A stretch of 64,000 nucleotides of DNA. Source: Paenibacillus endophyticus. Its GTDB lineage: Bacteria; Bacillota; Bacilli; Paenibacillales; Paenibacillaceae. Below the pieces are notes generated by a model. That model did no database searches, was not told the origin of the DNA, and saw nothing but the letters and a program-made list of their open reading frames with translations. The stretch covers positions 372,001-436,000 of the forward strand of contig NZ_JACHXW010000002.1 in NCBI RefSeq assembly GCF_014192395.1, read 5' to 3'. Below, one piece after another: positions 23,890 through 34,248 of this stretch (its first letter is position 1; each line of letters begins with the position of its first letter). A program made the position numbers and the translations under genes.

Positions 23890-24970
23890 TTAATGCCTCC
23901 GCAACTTTTACTGCATCTTCTAATCTCATAACGGGGCTGATTGGTAAACTTAAGACCTCATTGTGAATTTTTTCTGAAATTGGATATTCCTCATTATTCC
24001 ACTCCTTATACGCTTGCTGTTTATGAGGTGGAATAGGGTAATGTATTAAAGTCTGTATACCTTTATTGGTTAGAAATGACTGAAGATTAGCTCTATTATT
24101 ACTTCTAATTACATAAAGATGCCATGCATGAGATAATCCGTCTACTTGTTCAACATTTGGAAGAATAATTAATGGATTATGGATATTGTCAGAATAGTAT
24201 TCAGCTATGCTGCGACGAATTTGATTATCTTCATCCAGATACTTAAGTTTTACTTTTAATACAGCAGCATGCAGTTCATCTAATCTACTATTAACGCCTT
24301 TGTATAAATTTTCATACTTTTTATGTGAACCATAGTTGCGAAGAGCTTTTAGCTGCAAATATATTTCTTCATCATTCAAAGTGATAGCTCCTCCATCGCC
24401 TAATGCTCCTAAATTTTTCCCTGGATAGAAGCTAAATGCAGCAGCATCTCCTAAATTACCAACTTTTTTTTCTTTATAAATCGCTCCATGAGCTTGAGCG
24501 CAATCTTCTATGACTTTTAAGTTATACTTAGTAGCCAAAGCATTAATTGGATCCATATTACAAGCCTGACCATACAAATGAACAACCATAATCGCTTTTG
24601 TTTTTGGCGTAATTTTTTCTTCAATTTTATTTGGGTCTATATTGTAGCTCAACAACTCTGGCTCAACTAAAATTGGAAATGCATGATTAGCAGAAATAGC
24701 CAATATCGTTGCTATATATGTATTTGAAGGAACAATTACTTCATCACCCTCTCCTATCCCATAAGCACGTATTATTAGAGACAATGCATCTAAACCATTG
24801 GCCACACCAATGCAAAATTTCGTTCCACAATACTGAGCAAATTGTTTTTCAAATTCCTCGACCTGCTTTCCAAGGATATACCAGCCTGAATCCAAAAAAC
24901 TTTTTATACTTTGTGTAATTTCTTCTTCGTGCCTCATATTTATTTCTTTTAGGTCAAGAAACGGAATCAT
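23867..24970 (-). CDS. fdtB: DegT/DnrJ-type sugar aminotransferase, FdtB/QdtB-like
   Basis: 367 residues from the ATG at 24970 preceded by AAAGGAG. The PLP-dependent sugar aminotransferase pattern is complete: FLDLKEIN start, [49 protein letters not shown] with the catalytic Lys, and [12 protein letters not shown]. The family member FdtB/QdtB aminates C3 of a dTDP-3-keto-6-deoxyhexose. This specific assignment rests on the adjacent FdtA-like ketoisomerase and hexapeptide acetyltransferase. Confidence 0.9.
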   Translation of the reverse strand: MIPFLDLKEINMRHEEEITQSIKSFLDSGWYILGKQVEEFEKQFAQYCGTKFCIGVANGLDALSLIIRAYGIGEGDEVIVPSNTYIATILAISANHAFPILVEPELLSYNIDPNKIEEKITPKTKAIMVVHLYGQACNMDPINALATKYNLKVIEDCAQAHGAIYKEKKVGNLGDAAAFSFYPGKNLGALGDGGAITLNDEEIYLQLKALRNYGSHKKYENLYKGVNSRLDELHAAVLKVKLKYLDEDNQIRRSIAEYYSDNIHNPLIILPNVEQVDGLSHAWHLYVIRSNNRANLQSFLTNKGIQTLIHYPIPPHKQQAYKEWNNEEYPISEKIHNEVLSLPISPVMRLEDAVKVAEALNEYKETV

Positions 24971-25014
24971 ATTTTCTCCTTTTACAACGTTGATTTTAGT
25001 AACTATTTTCAATC

Positions 25015-26343
25015 TCAATTGAACCAAAATATTCTATTTGATTGAATATCAATATAATAACTAAAGTATAACGAGAAACAAATCACAAGTAACATCAGAA
25101 ATGATATAAAGATAATTAATTTCTTGGTTTTAAAAGATTCTATTACAAATTTTATTCCGAATCCCGAAAAAAATAATAGGATCAGATAAATAGGATAACC
25201 GAATCTTGACTCAATTGCAGTAGTAGCTATAAAAAACGTATATCCTATTGCGGTGACTAACAAGGATACAGTCACAAATGTTAATTGATTTCGCAATTTC
25301 ATCCAAAGTATCCCTAGACCAATGATAAACCATTGAACATATAAAAATATTGACGGTATTATTCGAGATGATACTGAAAGATTCCTTATATATGTATCAA
25401 CATAACCCCAATCGAGTATACCGAAAATATGTGTAACAAAGACTGCAACGAATACTATGAAGTTGGTGCTCATAAGTTTCAGCATACTTATGTTACTATC
25501 TATCGTCCAAGGAGTAAGATATCTTAGCCCAGGGTCTTCTCCATCAATTACTACTGTAGCATATTTCAAAAATTGAGTAGCCCAAATTGATTGTTGCTCA
25601 AATAGATTTAAATGTATTAGTGGAGTAAAATGATTAAACTTGGTTATATTCATATAAATTTGAGGTAAAAAAATAACTAAAAATAACAAGCCTATTATTG
25701 TGAATTTCAATGGCTTAAAATCTTTTATCATTATTAATCTACACAGTGCAATAAGAAAAAATAATATCATAAACACTGCACTAGACGGTCTAATGAGGAC
25801 TGCGCAATAAAGTAAAGCAGCAACAACTGAACTATTGAAAATTTTATTTAAATCAGTCGTTAATAGATACAATAGTGATATAACAACAAAACATGAAGCA
25901 AGTATGTCAGTTAAAAAAAGTGTTGTAGACTGTATTAAATAAGAATTTAAAAATCCTAATACAATTACAGAGAAGTAAATTATTTTGCTATTGTGATAAT
26001 TATATGCTGTTTTCGCAATAAGTAATATTGTGAAAATATAGATGGAAAACTGAAAAAAACTGAAAACCATTTTAACATTTTCATGACGCCCATCCGTGAA
26101 CATATAAAATATAGAAATGAGTAACGGATATAAATATGTTCTCAATTCATCAGTAATATTAAACAAACCATTAGCTAATATACTTTTTGCAATTTCATAA
26201 TATCTTACTTCATCGTAAAAGCTAGCAACACTATTTTGAGAAACAAAATAAATAAATTGTAGTACTGAGATAACCGAACAAATTAATAGAATTACCCAAT
26301 CTATTTTATTCAGTTTAAACAAAGGTTTTATATTTACTAACAC
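25015..26343 (-). CDS. GT-C fold membrane glycosyltransferase (GT39/ArnT-like)
   Basis: 442 residues with about eleven transmembrane helices. After the first helix comes an extracytoplasmic loop with the acidic motif [16 protein letters not shown], as in GT-C enzymes that use polyprenyl-phosphate sugars. The start is a GTG behind GGAGGT, overlapping fdtA by seven bases. It would act outside the membrane, transferring a sugar from undecaprenyl phosphate to a glycan or protein. Substrate unknown. Confidence 0.8.
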   Translation of the reverse strand: MLVNIKPLFKLNKIDWVILLICSVISVLQFIYFVSQNSVASFYDEVRYYEIAKSILANGLFNITDELRTYLYPLLISIFYMFTDGRHENVKMVFSFFQFSIYIFTILLIAKTAYNYHNSKIIYFSVIVLGFLNSYLIQSTTLFLTDILASCFVVISLLYLLTTDLNKIFNSSVVAALLYCAVLIRPSSAVFMILFFLIALCRLIMIKDFKPLKFTIIGLLFLVIFLPQIYMNITKFNHFTPLIHLNLFEQQSIWATQFLKYATVVIDGEDPGLRYLTPWTIDSNISMLKLMSTNFIVFVAVFVTHIFGILDWGYVDTYIRNLSVSSRIIPSIFLYVQWFIIGLGILWMKLRNQLTFVTVSLLVTAIGYTFFIATTAIESRFGYPIYLILLFFSGFGIKFVIESFKTKKLIIFISFLMLLVICFSLYFSYYIDIQSNRIFWFN

Positions 26344-26765
26344 GAAGAATATACCTCCGTAAACAACTCATAATCTCGAATATAGTCTTCAGGATCGTAA
26401 TAATGAGAAGCTAACACTAGCAGCACACAATCAGGTGAAAAATCATACATTTCATGCCAATCATTTGGCTCAAGCAATAACACTTTTTGCGGTGAATCTA
26501 AAATAACTTCTTGCTTCCTCTCTAAATTATCCAAGTAGACTTTACATGAGCCTGCGACAGCAATCAACGCTTGCCTCGTTTTATAATGACCATGAAAACC
26601 TCTTCTAACATCTTTTCGTGTTCCATGAATGTAAAAAATCCGTTTAATTTCAAAAGGTATTGTTAAATTTTCTTCAATTACAGTTAGTAAGCCTCTTTCA
26701 TCACCTAATACATTAACTTCAATTACTGTGCTTTCATTATTTTTTATTGTTTCGTTATTATTCAC
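26337..26765 (-). CDS. fdtA: dTDP-4-oxo-6-deoxyglucose 3,4-ketoisomerase (FdtA/QdtA, WxcM-like)
   Basis: 142 residues of a single cupin domain: GDERGLLTVIEE, IKRIFYIHGTRKDVRRGFHGHYK with the catalytic histidine region, then VLLLEPNDWHEMYDF. FdtA and QdtA isomerise the 4-keto group of dTDP-4-keto-6-deoxyglucose to C3, giving the galacto or gluco product respectively. I cannot tell which from sequence. The start is GTG at 26765, behind GGAGGAATAAGA; the gene follows rfbA without a gap. Confidence 0.9.
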   Translation of the reverse strand: MNNNETIKNNESTVIEVNVLGDERGLLTVIEENLTIPFEIKRIFYIHGTRKDVRRGFHGHYKTRQALIAVAGSCKVYLDNLERKQEVILDSPQKVLLLEPNDWHEMYDFSPDCVLLVLASHYYDPEDYIRDYELFTEVYSSC

Positions 26766-26767
26766 TC

Positions 26768-27640
26768 TTATTCCTCCAGATTAGCTAATTCTAATAAATA
26801 CTTTCCATATTCGTTTTTCGATAGTTTTTGTCCTAGATTAAACAATTGATCCTTATCAATATATTTTTTTAAGTAAGCTATTTCTTCGATACATGCTATT
26901 TTAAATCCTTGTCGCTTCTCTATCGTTTCAATAAAGTGAGATGCTTGCATTAGTGATTCATGAGTGCCAGTATCTAACCACGCAAACCCTCTACCTAGTA
27001 ACTCAACGTTCAAATTACCTTGTTTTAGATAAACAGAATTAATATCTGTGATCTCTAATTCGCCTCTTGGAGATGGTTTTATATTTTTAGCTATATTTAC
27101 GATATTATGATCATAAAAATACAATCCAGTTACAGCATAGTTTGATTTTGGTCTATTAGGTTTTTCCTCAATCGACATTGCTTTATAATGTTGATCAAAC
27201 TCTACAACTCCGTATCTCTGTGGATCCTTTACTTGATAACCAAATACTGTAGCACCTGTTTTACGTTGTGCTACTTTTGAAAGTAGTTCAGAAAAACCTT
27301 GTCCGTAGAAAATGTTATCTCCTAATATTAAAGCAACGTTGTCATTATTAATGAATTTTTCACCTATTATAAATGCCTGAGCTATCCCATCCGGTGATGG
27401 TTGAATTTCATAACAGATTGATATTCCAATATCACTACCATCACCTAGCAATTTTTCAAAGCGCTCGGTGTCTTCTGGCGTAGATATAATTAAGAATTCT
27501 TTAATGCCAGCTAACATTAAAACGGATAATGGGTAATATATCATTGGTTTATCATATATAGGGAGCAATTGCTTTGATACAGTTTTAGTCAATGGATATA
27601 ATCTTGTACCACTTCCGCCAGCTAAAATAATTCCTTTCAC
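26768..27640 (-). CDS. rfbA: Glucose-1-phosphate thymidylyltransferase
   Basis: 290 residues, the usual RmlA length. The signature [11 protein letters not shown] begins at residue 8, followed by [17 protein letters not shown] and [12 protein letters not shown], and later [17 protein letters not shown]. It makes dTDP-glucose, the first step for both the rhamnose and the 3-acetamido sugar pathways. The start is GTG at 27640. It is AT-rich, like its neighbours, and distant from rfbB-rfbD. Confidence 0.97.
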   Translation of the reverse strand: MKGIILAGGSGTRLYPLTKTVSKQLLPIYDKPMIYYPLSVLMLAGIKEFLIISTPEDTERFEKLLGDGSDIGISICYEIQPSPDGIAQAFIIGEKFINNDNVALILGDNIFYGQGFSELLSKVAQRKTGATVFGYQVKDPQRYGVVEFDQHYKAMSIEEKPNRPKSNYAVTGLYFYDHNIVNIAKNIKPSPRGELEITDINSVYLKQGNLNVELLGRGFAWLDTGTHESLMQASHFIETIEKRQGFKIACIEEIAYLKKYIDKDQLFNLGQKLSKNEYGKYLLELANLEE

Positions 27641-27659
27641 GTCGACACCTACCTAAATT

Positions 27660-28247
27660 TTATTTCAAATCAGTTATTACTTTATTCTCTGTTCTATAGT
27701 AAATAAAATTAATTTCCGCATCTCTGAGAACAGGATGTTTTTTATCCTTATCTGATGTAATTGGGTTTAATATAGGCCAGTCTATGTCTAAAGATGGATC
27801 ATCCCAAGCAATCCCCCTATCATGCTCTGCTGAGTAATACTCATCAACCTTATAAAGAACTTCAGTGTTCTTAGCAATCGTACAAAATCCGTGTGCAAAA
27901 CCTTTTGGCACTAATAGTTGCCTTTTATTCTCAGCGGTTAATATAAAACCTTCCCATTGACCAAATGTCGGTGATCCATTCCTAATATCTAAAACAACAT
28001 CATAAATTTCGCCTGCCACAACTCTTATTAACTTTGTTTGGGCTTTAGGATTTAATTGATAATGAAGTCCGCGTATTACTCCTGCCTCAATTGATAAAGA
28101 ATGATTATCCTGTAAAAAAGAAAATAAAACTCCTTTCTCTTTGGCTGTTCGTTCGTTATAGCTCTCCATAAAAAATCCTCTATTATCAGAGTAAATAGTT
28201 GGTTCAATAAGTTTTACATCCGGTAAATTTGTTTCAAATATTCTCAT
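27660..28247 (-). CDS. rfbC: dTDP-4-dehydrorhamnose 3,5-epimerase (intact copy)
   Basis: 195 residues forming a cupin. It shows DNRGFFMESYN, VIRGLHYQLNPKAQTKLIRV with the catalytic His, KGFAHGFCT and DEYYSAEHDRGIAWDDP. It converts dTDP-4-keto-6-deoxyglucose to the L-lyxo epimer for rfbD. The ATG at 28247 follows GAGGTGTAAATT. A broken second copy lies at 21675-21960. Confidence 0.97.
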   Translation of the reverse strand: MRIFETNLPDVKLIEPTIYSDNRGFFMESYNERTAKEKGVLFSFLQDNHSLSIEAGVIRGLHYQLNPKAQTKLIRVVAGEIYDVVLDIRNGSPTFGQWEGFILTAENKRQLLVPKGFAHGFCTIAKNTEVLYKVDEYYSAEHDRGIAWDDPSLDIDWPILNPITSDKDKKHPVLRDAEINFIYYRTENKVITDLK

Positions 28248-28274
28248 AATTTACACCTCACTTCTACTTATCAT

Positions 28275-30950
28275 TCATTTTACTGTTCGCCTTTTATAAA
28301 ATTCTCTTATAATAAGAATACAGATAATTATTACACCAATTAAAGATAATATTATTCCGACGTTAAACATTGGAGGTACATAGTTTAGTTCAACAATATG
28401 GCTTCCTTCTTTTAGGGCAATTCCGATGAATCCATAATTTAATTCAAATATTTCTTGTTTAACCCCATCAATCTTAGCGATCCAACCTTTATCATACGGA
28501 ATACTGAAGAAAAGCATTCTAGCTTTTTCTAATTGAATATTGCCTTGGATTTTATTATTTGAAATTGATGTGGCAATAAAACTATCTTTTCCAAGTTTTA
28601 GAATATCACCTTCGTTATATGGAGCAGGCTTTAGGTTTAACTTAACTTCTATAATTTCACTAAAAGAATCAGTACCAGGTAAAGCGATTTTCAAACTTCT
28701 TAAGTTCTGAACAAACCCTATAGGGATTTCAGTACTATTCTGTTCTTTATTAACATCAAATTTTACTGATTTAGTTTCAGAAAACTCTTCAAAATCAGAT
28801 TTCCAATATAATGTTGCATTCTCGACAATTAAATCCTTAGTTATTATCTCCACAGAAGCCTGACCATTCACAGTTTCAACTATATCAGCCTCTATTATAG
28901 AACTATCCTCTACCACTGCATGTAACTCAGGATTAAAAGTTTCATCTGGTGTAAACTTAATACTATCAATTTCTAATTTTTTGTATTCAGACTTATCAAA
29001 TTCAAGATCGTCATTTTCAATGATAAACCCTTTAAATAAAGCTTCCTCTTTTTGCATGTTATCGAGTTGATCAAAATCACTTGCTTCAATATAGTGATCA
29101 TATGTGTATCCAAAAGGCAAAGCGAACTTGTTTTTATAAACATATAATCCGTTTACATTTTGAAAAAATTCATAACCATATGGAGTTTCATCATTATTAG
29201 TTATATAGTATTTATTATTTAATAATGTCTCTAACCTCACTCTATTATCTAATCCTGAAACTAGTGAATAATTGCCTCCAATAGTTACATTCATTTTTTG
29301 TAAGAACTGAATTGTTGAAGGCTGTACAAGAGAATTATATTCTTTAAACCCATTAAACTCTTGAATTAATGCATCATTTAAAAATCTTGAATTGTAGGTT
29401 TTACTTATTCGATAAAATTCTTTATCCTTGCTCTGTATAGAACGGACAGCTTCCTGTGTGGCGTCATAATAGCCTTGTTTTTGAGTAATATAAGATGAAT
29501 CTAACAACATCCGATCATTTACAGATACATAAGAAACATTAACAACTTCAATAAATATCAAACTAGTAAGAACAAATGTAAGAATACGTTTATTTCTATC
29601 TGTTTTAGCAAATTGAATTATACTAAAGATGAGAACATATAATGCACAAAAGATGATAGCAGTTAATATTGATGTTTTTGAATATACGAATTGCTCAACG
29701 CTCCACGAAAGTAAATACTTCCCTGCTGAGAGAGATATAATGCCTAGAGCAATCACAAAACCAAACGAAATATACATTATCCGCATATTCAATGTGAACT
29801 TATTTTTAACCCAATTTTGTAGAACATGTCCCAATATCACGATATTAAAGATAATATTTCCGAAAGTCCACCGATAATCAATTTTGCTAAAAACATTAAA
29901 TAACAGTGCAAAATATGGGAGGAGCAGCATTGAAAGTAATAACCCATAAGTAATTAGATATATTTTTTTTTCTTTTCTTGACCCATGTAAAAATATTTGA
30001 GGAATTAGTATAAAACAAATGATACTAGAGAAAACAATTGGAGACTCATAATAATTTATGTATCCATGAAAACTATTTGCTATTCCCATAGAATTATTAC
30101 TGAATGCTCTCATAATTAAACTAACATAATACTGAATGTCGGCTAGCTGAAAAATATTCATTTTTAATGAGCCACTGACACGCGGACTACTTAAAACGTA
30201 ATAAATAGTGGGCAAAAACATAAAACTTGCCGTAATTAAACCAAGTAAATAAAAGAATGCTGATTTTGAAAAGAGAACTATTGCTCCTTTAATTGAAAAT
30301 TTGTTAACTAGAAGGTATCTTGAAATACCATATAAAAAAAGAAAAAAAGAAAAAACATACAAAAAGTAATAGGAATTAATTGCTAAGAAAAATATTGATA
30401 ACGTAAATATTCCCCATTTTTTTTGCTTCATGAGCCTCTCGAAACCTAAAAGTACCAATGGGGCAAAGACTATAACATTCATAAATTGATAGTGTTGGCC
30501 CCATAAAACAAGATAACCATTAAAAGCATATATTAGAGTTGTAATAATTATTGGAATAACCGTAAACTTTAAATAACTAACGTATTTATAAAAAATAAAA
30601 GATGTCATCAAAATTTTGAAAACTGCCATTAATCCAAACGCATATGCTAGTTTGTCTAAACCAACTAGTAAAAACATATATGTAAAAATATCTCCTAGGA
30701 AGATTTGTGTTGCATAATAATTGATTCCCATTCCCATATTATGTGACCAAAAGGGAATTTCGCCTTGTTTTATTTTCAAGTTTAAATCGTATAAAAAAGG
30801 CCAGTAAGAATCAAAAGTATCGCTGCCTGTATCATTAAAAATATAGAGCTTTTTCAGTGTTATAAAATTCCAATATACTATAATAGCAGCAAGTAAAACC
30901 ACTCCTAAAACAATCAGAAAGTTTTTATATTTATGCTTTGAGTGAGTCAC
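28275..30950 (-). CDS. YfhO family multi-spanning membrane protein
   Basis: 891 residues from a GTG behind AGGAGGATCACGA. Roughly a dozen transmembrane helices fill the N-terminal 480 residues, followed by an extracytoplasmic domain (about 490-850) and a final helix (VGIILSLIGVIIICILII). The first outer loop has NDTGSDTFDSYWPFLYDL and PFWSHNMGMGINYYATQ, the YfhO pattern. In Bacillus subtilis and Listeria YfhO acts as the GT-C enzyme that adds sugars to lipoteichoic acid with a CsbB/GtcA-type pair. Here the DPM1-like GT2 and GtrA-like protein in the same operon supply that pair. Confidence 0.9.
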   Translation of the reverse strand: MTHSKHKYKNFLIVLGVVLLAAIIVYWNFITLKKLYIFNDTGSDTFDSYWPFLYDLNLKIKQGEIPFWSHNMGMGINYYATQIFLGDIFTYMFLLVGLDKLAYAFGLMAVFKILMTSFIFYKYVSYLKFTVIPIIITTLIYAFNGYLVLWGQHYQFMNVIVFAPLVLLGFERLMKQKKWGIFTLSIFFLAINSYYFLYVFSFFLFLYGISRYLLVNKFSIKGAIVLFSKSAFFYLLGLITASFMFLPTIYYVLSSPRVSGSLKMNIFQLADIQYYVSLIMRAFSNNSMGIANSFHGYINYYESPIVFSSIICFILIPQIFLHGSRKEKKIYLITYGLLLSMLLLPYFALLFNVFSKIDYRWTFGNIIFNIVILGHVLQNWVKNKFTLNMRIMYISFGFVIALGIISLSAGKYLLSWSVEQFVYSKTSILTAIIFCALYVLIFSIIQFAKTDRNKRILTFVLTSLIFIEVVNVSYVSVNDRMLLDSSYITQKQGYYDATQEAVRSIQSKDKEFYRISKTYNSRFLNDALIQEFNGFKEYNSLVQPSTIQFLQKMNVTIGGNYSLVSGLDNRVRLETLLNNKYYITNNDETPYGYEFFQNVNGLYVYKNKFALPFGYTYDHYIEASDFDQLDNMQKEEALFKGFIIENDDLEFDKSEYKKLEIDSIKFTPDETFNPELHAVVEDSSIIEADIVETVNGQASVEIITKDLIVENATLYWKSDFEEFSETKSVKFDVNKEQNSTEIPIGFVQNLRSLKIALPGTDSFSEIIEVKLNLKPAPYNEGDILKLGKDSFIATSISNNKIQGNIQLEKARMLFFSIPYDKGWIAKIDGVKQEIFELNYGFIGIALKEGSHIVELNYVPPMFNVGIILSLIGVIIICILIIREFYKRRTVK

Positions 30951-30968
30951 TCGTGATCCTCCTGTACA

Positions 30969-32783
30969 TTACCCCAATATTTTTTTAATTCGATTGTAGA
31001 TTTTATTTTTAACTTTAAACATGAACATAGTAAAACCCATTTTTTGAATGTTATAAATAACATTTTGTGGTCTACTCAGTATATGATCAGCGTCATTAAA
31101 CCAACTACCAATAGGCAAATCAGTTTGTTGTCTAGCATACTTATTACGAACAATCTTCAAATATTTATCAAACAACAACTGCCTTGAATGATGATGCTGT
31201 GTTTCAGCAGGAATCCTATAAACAGATGTAACCTTTTCTAAATAGAGAAAATCATATTTTAAGGCGAATTTCAGCCAAAGATCCCAATCCTCAAGTACTT
31301 CCAATTCGGGGTCAATTCCACCAAGCTCGCTATACAATTCTTTTGAAAATAGTACACATTGAATAGGAAAATAGTTGTGATGCAGTAGCACTAATCTATT
31401 GAATGGTTGTCTATGTTGAACATTATGATATAACTCCTCATATATATATGGCTCTTTTGAAATCACTTTAATAGGCGTTTCGAAAGCATGTGCATAAGCT
31501 GCTTTTTTTTCAGGATTATTAACTAATTGATAGCAAAGCGTTTCAACATGATCGGCATATAAGACATCATCGTCATCTAGAAAATTTAAATACTCGCCTT
31601 GTGCTCTATCCATTGCAATATTCCCAACAATACAACGACCAACTTTATCTCCAGTTGCGTAATAATTGATATTCAGACCACTAAATTCTTTCTCAATTAA
31701 TTCCCTAGAAACATCTGGTCCATCCTCAACAATTACAACTTCCAAGTTGGAATATGTTTGATTTCTTACACTTTCTAATGTCTCCCTTAGCATCGCTGGT
31801 CTTCCGCATGTTCTTATCAATATTGATACAAGCGGGCTTCTATGTGGGAGTTGATTTACATAGAAAGCGCCATCCCTAACAATTTCATAATCCCACAGGT
31901 GGAACGATGGTTGGAATGATAATTGTGAATTGATTCTTTTCCACGATCTATAGCGTTGACCATCAGTAAAACTTTTCACCAGTTTTTTAAGTACATTTTT
32001 TCTATGCCCAGCAAAAGGTACTCTATTAAAAAACAAACTATAATAGAGCGCATAACCTTTAACAATATCTCGAACGGTTCCAAATTTATATCTTAACATT
32101 AGATTATTATAAGTACTGTTATAAAACTGGTTAGGTTTTACTTGACCTGCACTTTCGTAAGTATAATGATGAATAATACTTTTAGGTACATAAACAAGTT
32201 TATAACCATGTGCTCTTAATCTCCAGCTTAAGTCTACATCTTCTGCATACATAAATATTTTTTCATCGAACATACCTACACTTATAAATACTTCTCTAAG
32301 AACCATACAAGCCGCACCACTTGCCCAAGTCAGTTCCATTGAAATAGGATTATAATTTTTAGGATGCTCATAAGGGAATTGTCGGCATTCCCATAAAGCA
32401 ACATCTTCACTGCTATTCGATGCATTTAACATAAGTTCATGTATTGCGTTTTCTTCAACTTCAGTGTCTACATTAAGAAAAAACACAAATTTTTGTTTTG
32501 TTTTATTCACACCATAATTATTTGCGGCGCCAAAACCTAGGTTATCATTCAAAAAATGAAAATAAAAACCACCAAAATAATGAGACTTAGAATACTTTTC
32601 AATTAAACTTTTCGTTAGATCAGAAGAATTATTATCTACAAAGGTAATATGAATCTTATCAAGCGGGAAGTTTGTTTTAGTAATGCTATCTAGACACTTA
32701 TCTATCCATTTTTCTGAATTGTACGTTACGATGATAATATCCAAAGCTTCCATTGTATTCTTTGTTAATACAACTTCATTCAT
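30969..32783 (-). CDS. Two-domain glycosyltransferase (GT2 + GT2)
   Basis: 604 residues from the ATG at 32783, which overlaps the preceding stop as ATGA; a longer start at 32822 is less likely. The N-terminal GT2 domain (about 10-270) has DIIIVTYNSEKWIDKCL, FVDNNSSD and FFLNVDTEVEENAI. The second (about 310-540) has SILIRTCGRPAMLRETLESV, VVIVEDGPD and YLNFLDDDDVLYADHV. Two intact active sites suggest it adds two different or alternating sugars, as in polymerising O-antigen and S-layer glycan transferases. The C-terminus is basic and probably membrane-associated. Confidence 0.9.
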   Translation of the reverse strand: MNEVVLTKNTMEALDIIIVTYNSEKWIDKCLDSITKTNFPLDKIHITFVDNNSSDLTKSLIEKYSKSHYFGGFYFHFLNDNLGFGAANNYGVNKTKQKFVFFLNVDTEVEENAIHELMLNASNSSEDVALWECRQFPYEHPKNYNPISMELTWASGAACMVLREVFISVGMFDEKIFMYAEDVDLSWRLRAHGYKLVYVPKSIIHHYTYESAGQVKPNQFYNSTYNNLMLRYKFGTVRDIVKGYALYYSLFFNRVPFAGHRKNVLKKLVKSFTDGQRYRSWKRINSQLSFQPSFHLWDYEIVRDGAFYVNQLPHRSPLVSILIRTCGRPAMLRETLESVRNQTYSNLEVVIVEDGPDVSRELIEKEFSGLNINYYATGDKVGRCIVGNIAMDRAQGEYLNFLDDDDVLYADHVETLCYQLVNNPEKKAAYAHAFETPIKVISKEPYIYEELYHNVQHRQPFNRLVLLHHNYFPIQCVLFSKELYSELGGIDPELEVLEDWDLWLKFALKYDFLYLEKVTSVYRIPAETQHHHSRQLLFDKYLKIVRNKYARQQTDLPIGSWFNDADHILSRPQNVIYNIQKMGFTMFMFKVKNKIYNRIKKILG

Positions 32784-34240
32784 TTCCGTTCCGACACTCC
32801 TCTTATTATATTTGTTAACCATCGTAGAGGTTTAGTTAGCTTCCACGATCGAGAATTTAACAAAATACTTTTCTCATTTTCTAACGTTCTCAACTCAGTT
32901 TTCAATAAATCGATCTCGTTCCCAGAAATGTCTAAATCGTTCTCTAGTTGTATTAGCTTGGTAATTAACACATCTTGATTAACTTTCAATTCCTCTAAAG
33001 AATTGATTAGTTCATTTTTTTCGATTTTTGTAATTAAAATTTCGTTTTGTATGTTTGAAATTTCTTTTTTAAAACTAGTCATGTACTGGGCATATTGCGA
33101 TAAAAACCCTTCCGAATCTCTTTGTATCTTCATATGAATACTAACTTGGTATTCTTCTTCTGTTTGCATTAGATCAAAATGAAGAAGCAACTGCGGATCG
33201 CTCCCATAAGCGCTCAATACACACTTTTCTTCATTTGAGATATATTCTATGTCGTGCATGCATGTAACTATTGATGCTACATTCTGTCCGATCCATCTAT
33301 TAATAACATTCCCATTTTCATCTGATAAAATGATATGATCAATCTCAATTAATCCTTCGAAATTTGTTGGATCAAATCTCAATGGATGATGCAAGAATTC
33401 GTCTGTAACGTTAAACTGATATAATTTCAAACTCTTATCCATTGGATTTATCGATACTTTCAAAGAAGAGTCTTCATTGAACTTTTTATCTTTTGCCCAG
33501 AATAATTGAGCGTATTCTGCAAAAACGTATGATGTATTTTCAACTACCTCTTCGATCGAATCATATTCACTTATTTTACCCGAAACCGTAATAAACTGAT
33601 AAACATGCGCATCTTGTCTTGCAATCAAAAAATCACTCACTTCAACTGGCAAACTTGTATAATCCTGTTTTAGCTCAGTATGTTCAGGCGACATATTTGT
33701 GGTTTTCCATTTAAGCGGCTTCAAATCTGCTTTACTCATTAGTTCCTTGACACTCTGCCTTGTAAAAAACCTCAAATGTGTGTTATCAAGGAGCCCTAAA
33801 GAACGGTATTCAAACTTACCTTTTAATAATTCAATAATGACTGCTGAATGTCCGATATTAGGAATAGACGTTAAGATAGTTCCATTTGGTTTCAGATAAG
33901 CACTTGCTTCCTTTAATACAATTTCAGGATATTTCAAATGTTCCAACACATCAGCAAATATAATATGATCAAACTCAACCCCAACAGGAATCTCATTCTT
34001 CCATTCTAAGGTCTCTGCATCGCATACAATCATTCTTTCAACAAATGATTCCGCAATTTTAGCTGCTTCTGCATCTATTTCCACACCGATCACCTTACAA
34101 TTAAGCTCATATTTTAGATAAGCAGTCATATAACCCTTAGCCGGTCCAAATTCCAATACGGTCGTATATGGTTTAATTTCCCTGAGGATCAACGATAAAG
34201 AATTATCCGATGTCATATCAATATTAAAGTCGTATTTCAT
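32780..34240 (-). CDS. SAM methyltransferase with C-terminal coiled coil (possible chain-capping protein)
   Basis: 486 residues from the ATG at 34240. Residues about 10-195 are a class I methyltransferase: TVLEFGPAKGYMTAYL binds SAM, then VIGVEIDAEAA, DHIIFADVLEHLKYPEIVL and PNGTILTSIPNIGH. A beta-rich middle domain of unknown type follows (about 215-370), then a coiled coil (about 395-465) and SRSWKLTKPLRWLTNII, a basic amphipathic end seen in many glycan-locus enzymes. Methyltransferase plus coiled coil next to a Wzt with a glycan-binding domain recalls WbdD, which caps chains and sets length; no kinase domain is seen. This role is inferred. Confidence 0.85.
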   Translation of the reverse strand: MKYDFNIDMTSDNSLSLILREIKPYTTVLEFGPAKGYMTAYLKYELNCKVIGVEIDAEAAKIAESFVERMIVCDAETLEWKNEIPVGVEFDHIIFADVLEHLKYPEIVLKEASAYLKPNGTILTSIPNIGHSAVIIELLKGKFEYRSLGLLDNTHLRFFTRQSVKELMSKADLKPLKWKTTNMSPEHTELKQDYTSLPVEVSDFLIARQDAHVYQFITVSGKISEYDSIEEVVENTSYVFAEYAQLFWAKDKKFNEDSSLKVSINPMDKSLKLYQFNVTDEFLHHPLRFDPTNFEGLIEIDHIILSDENGNVINRWIGQNVASIVTCMHDIEYISNEEKCVLSAYGSDPQLLLHFDLMQTEEEYQVSIHMKIQRDSEGFLSQYAQYMTSFKKEISNIQNEILITKIEKNELINSLEELKVNQDVLITKLIQLENDLDISGNEIDLLKTELRTLENEKSILLNSRSWKLTKPLRWLTNIIRGVSERK

Positions 34241-34248
34241 ACCATCGT

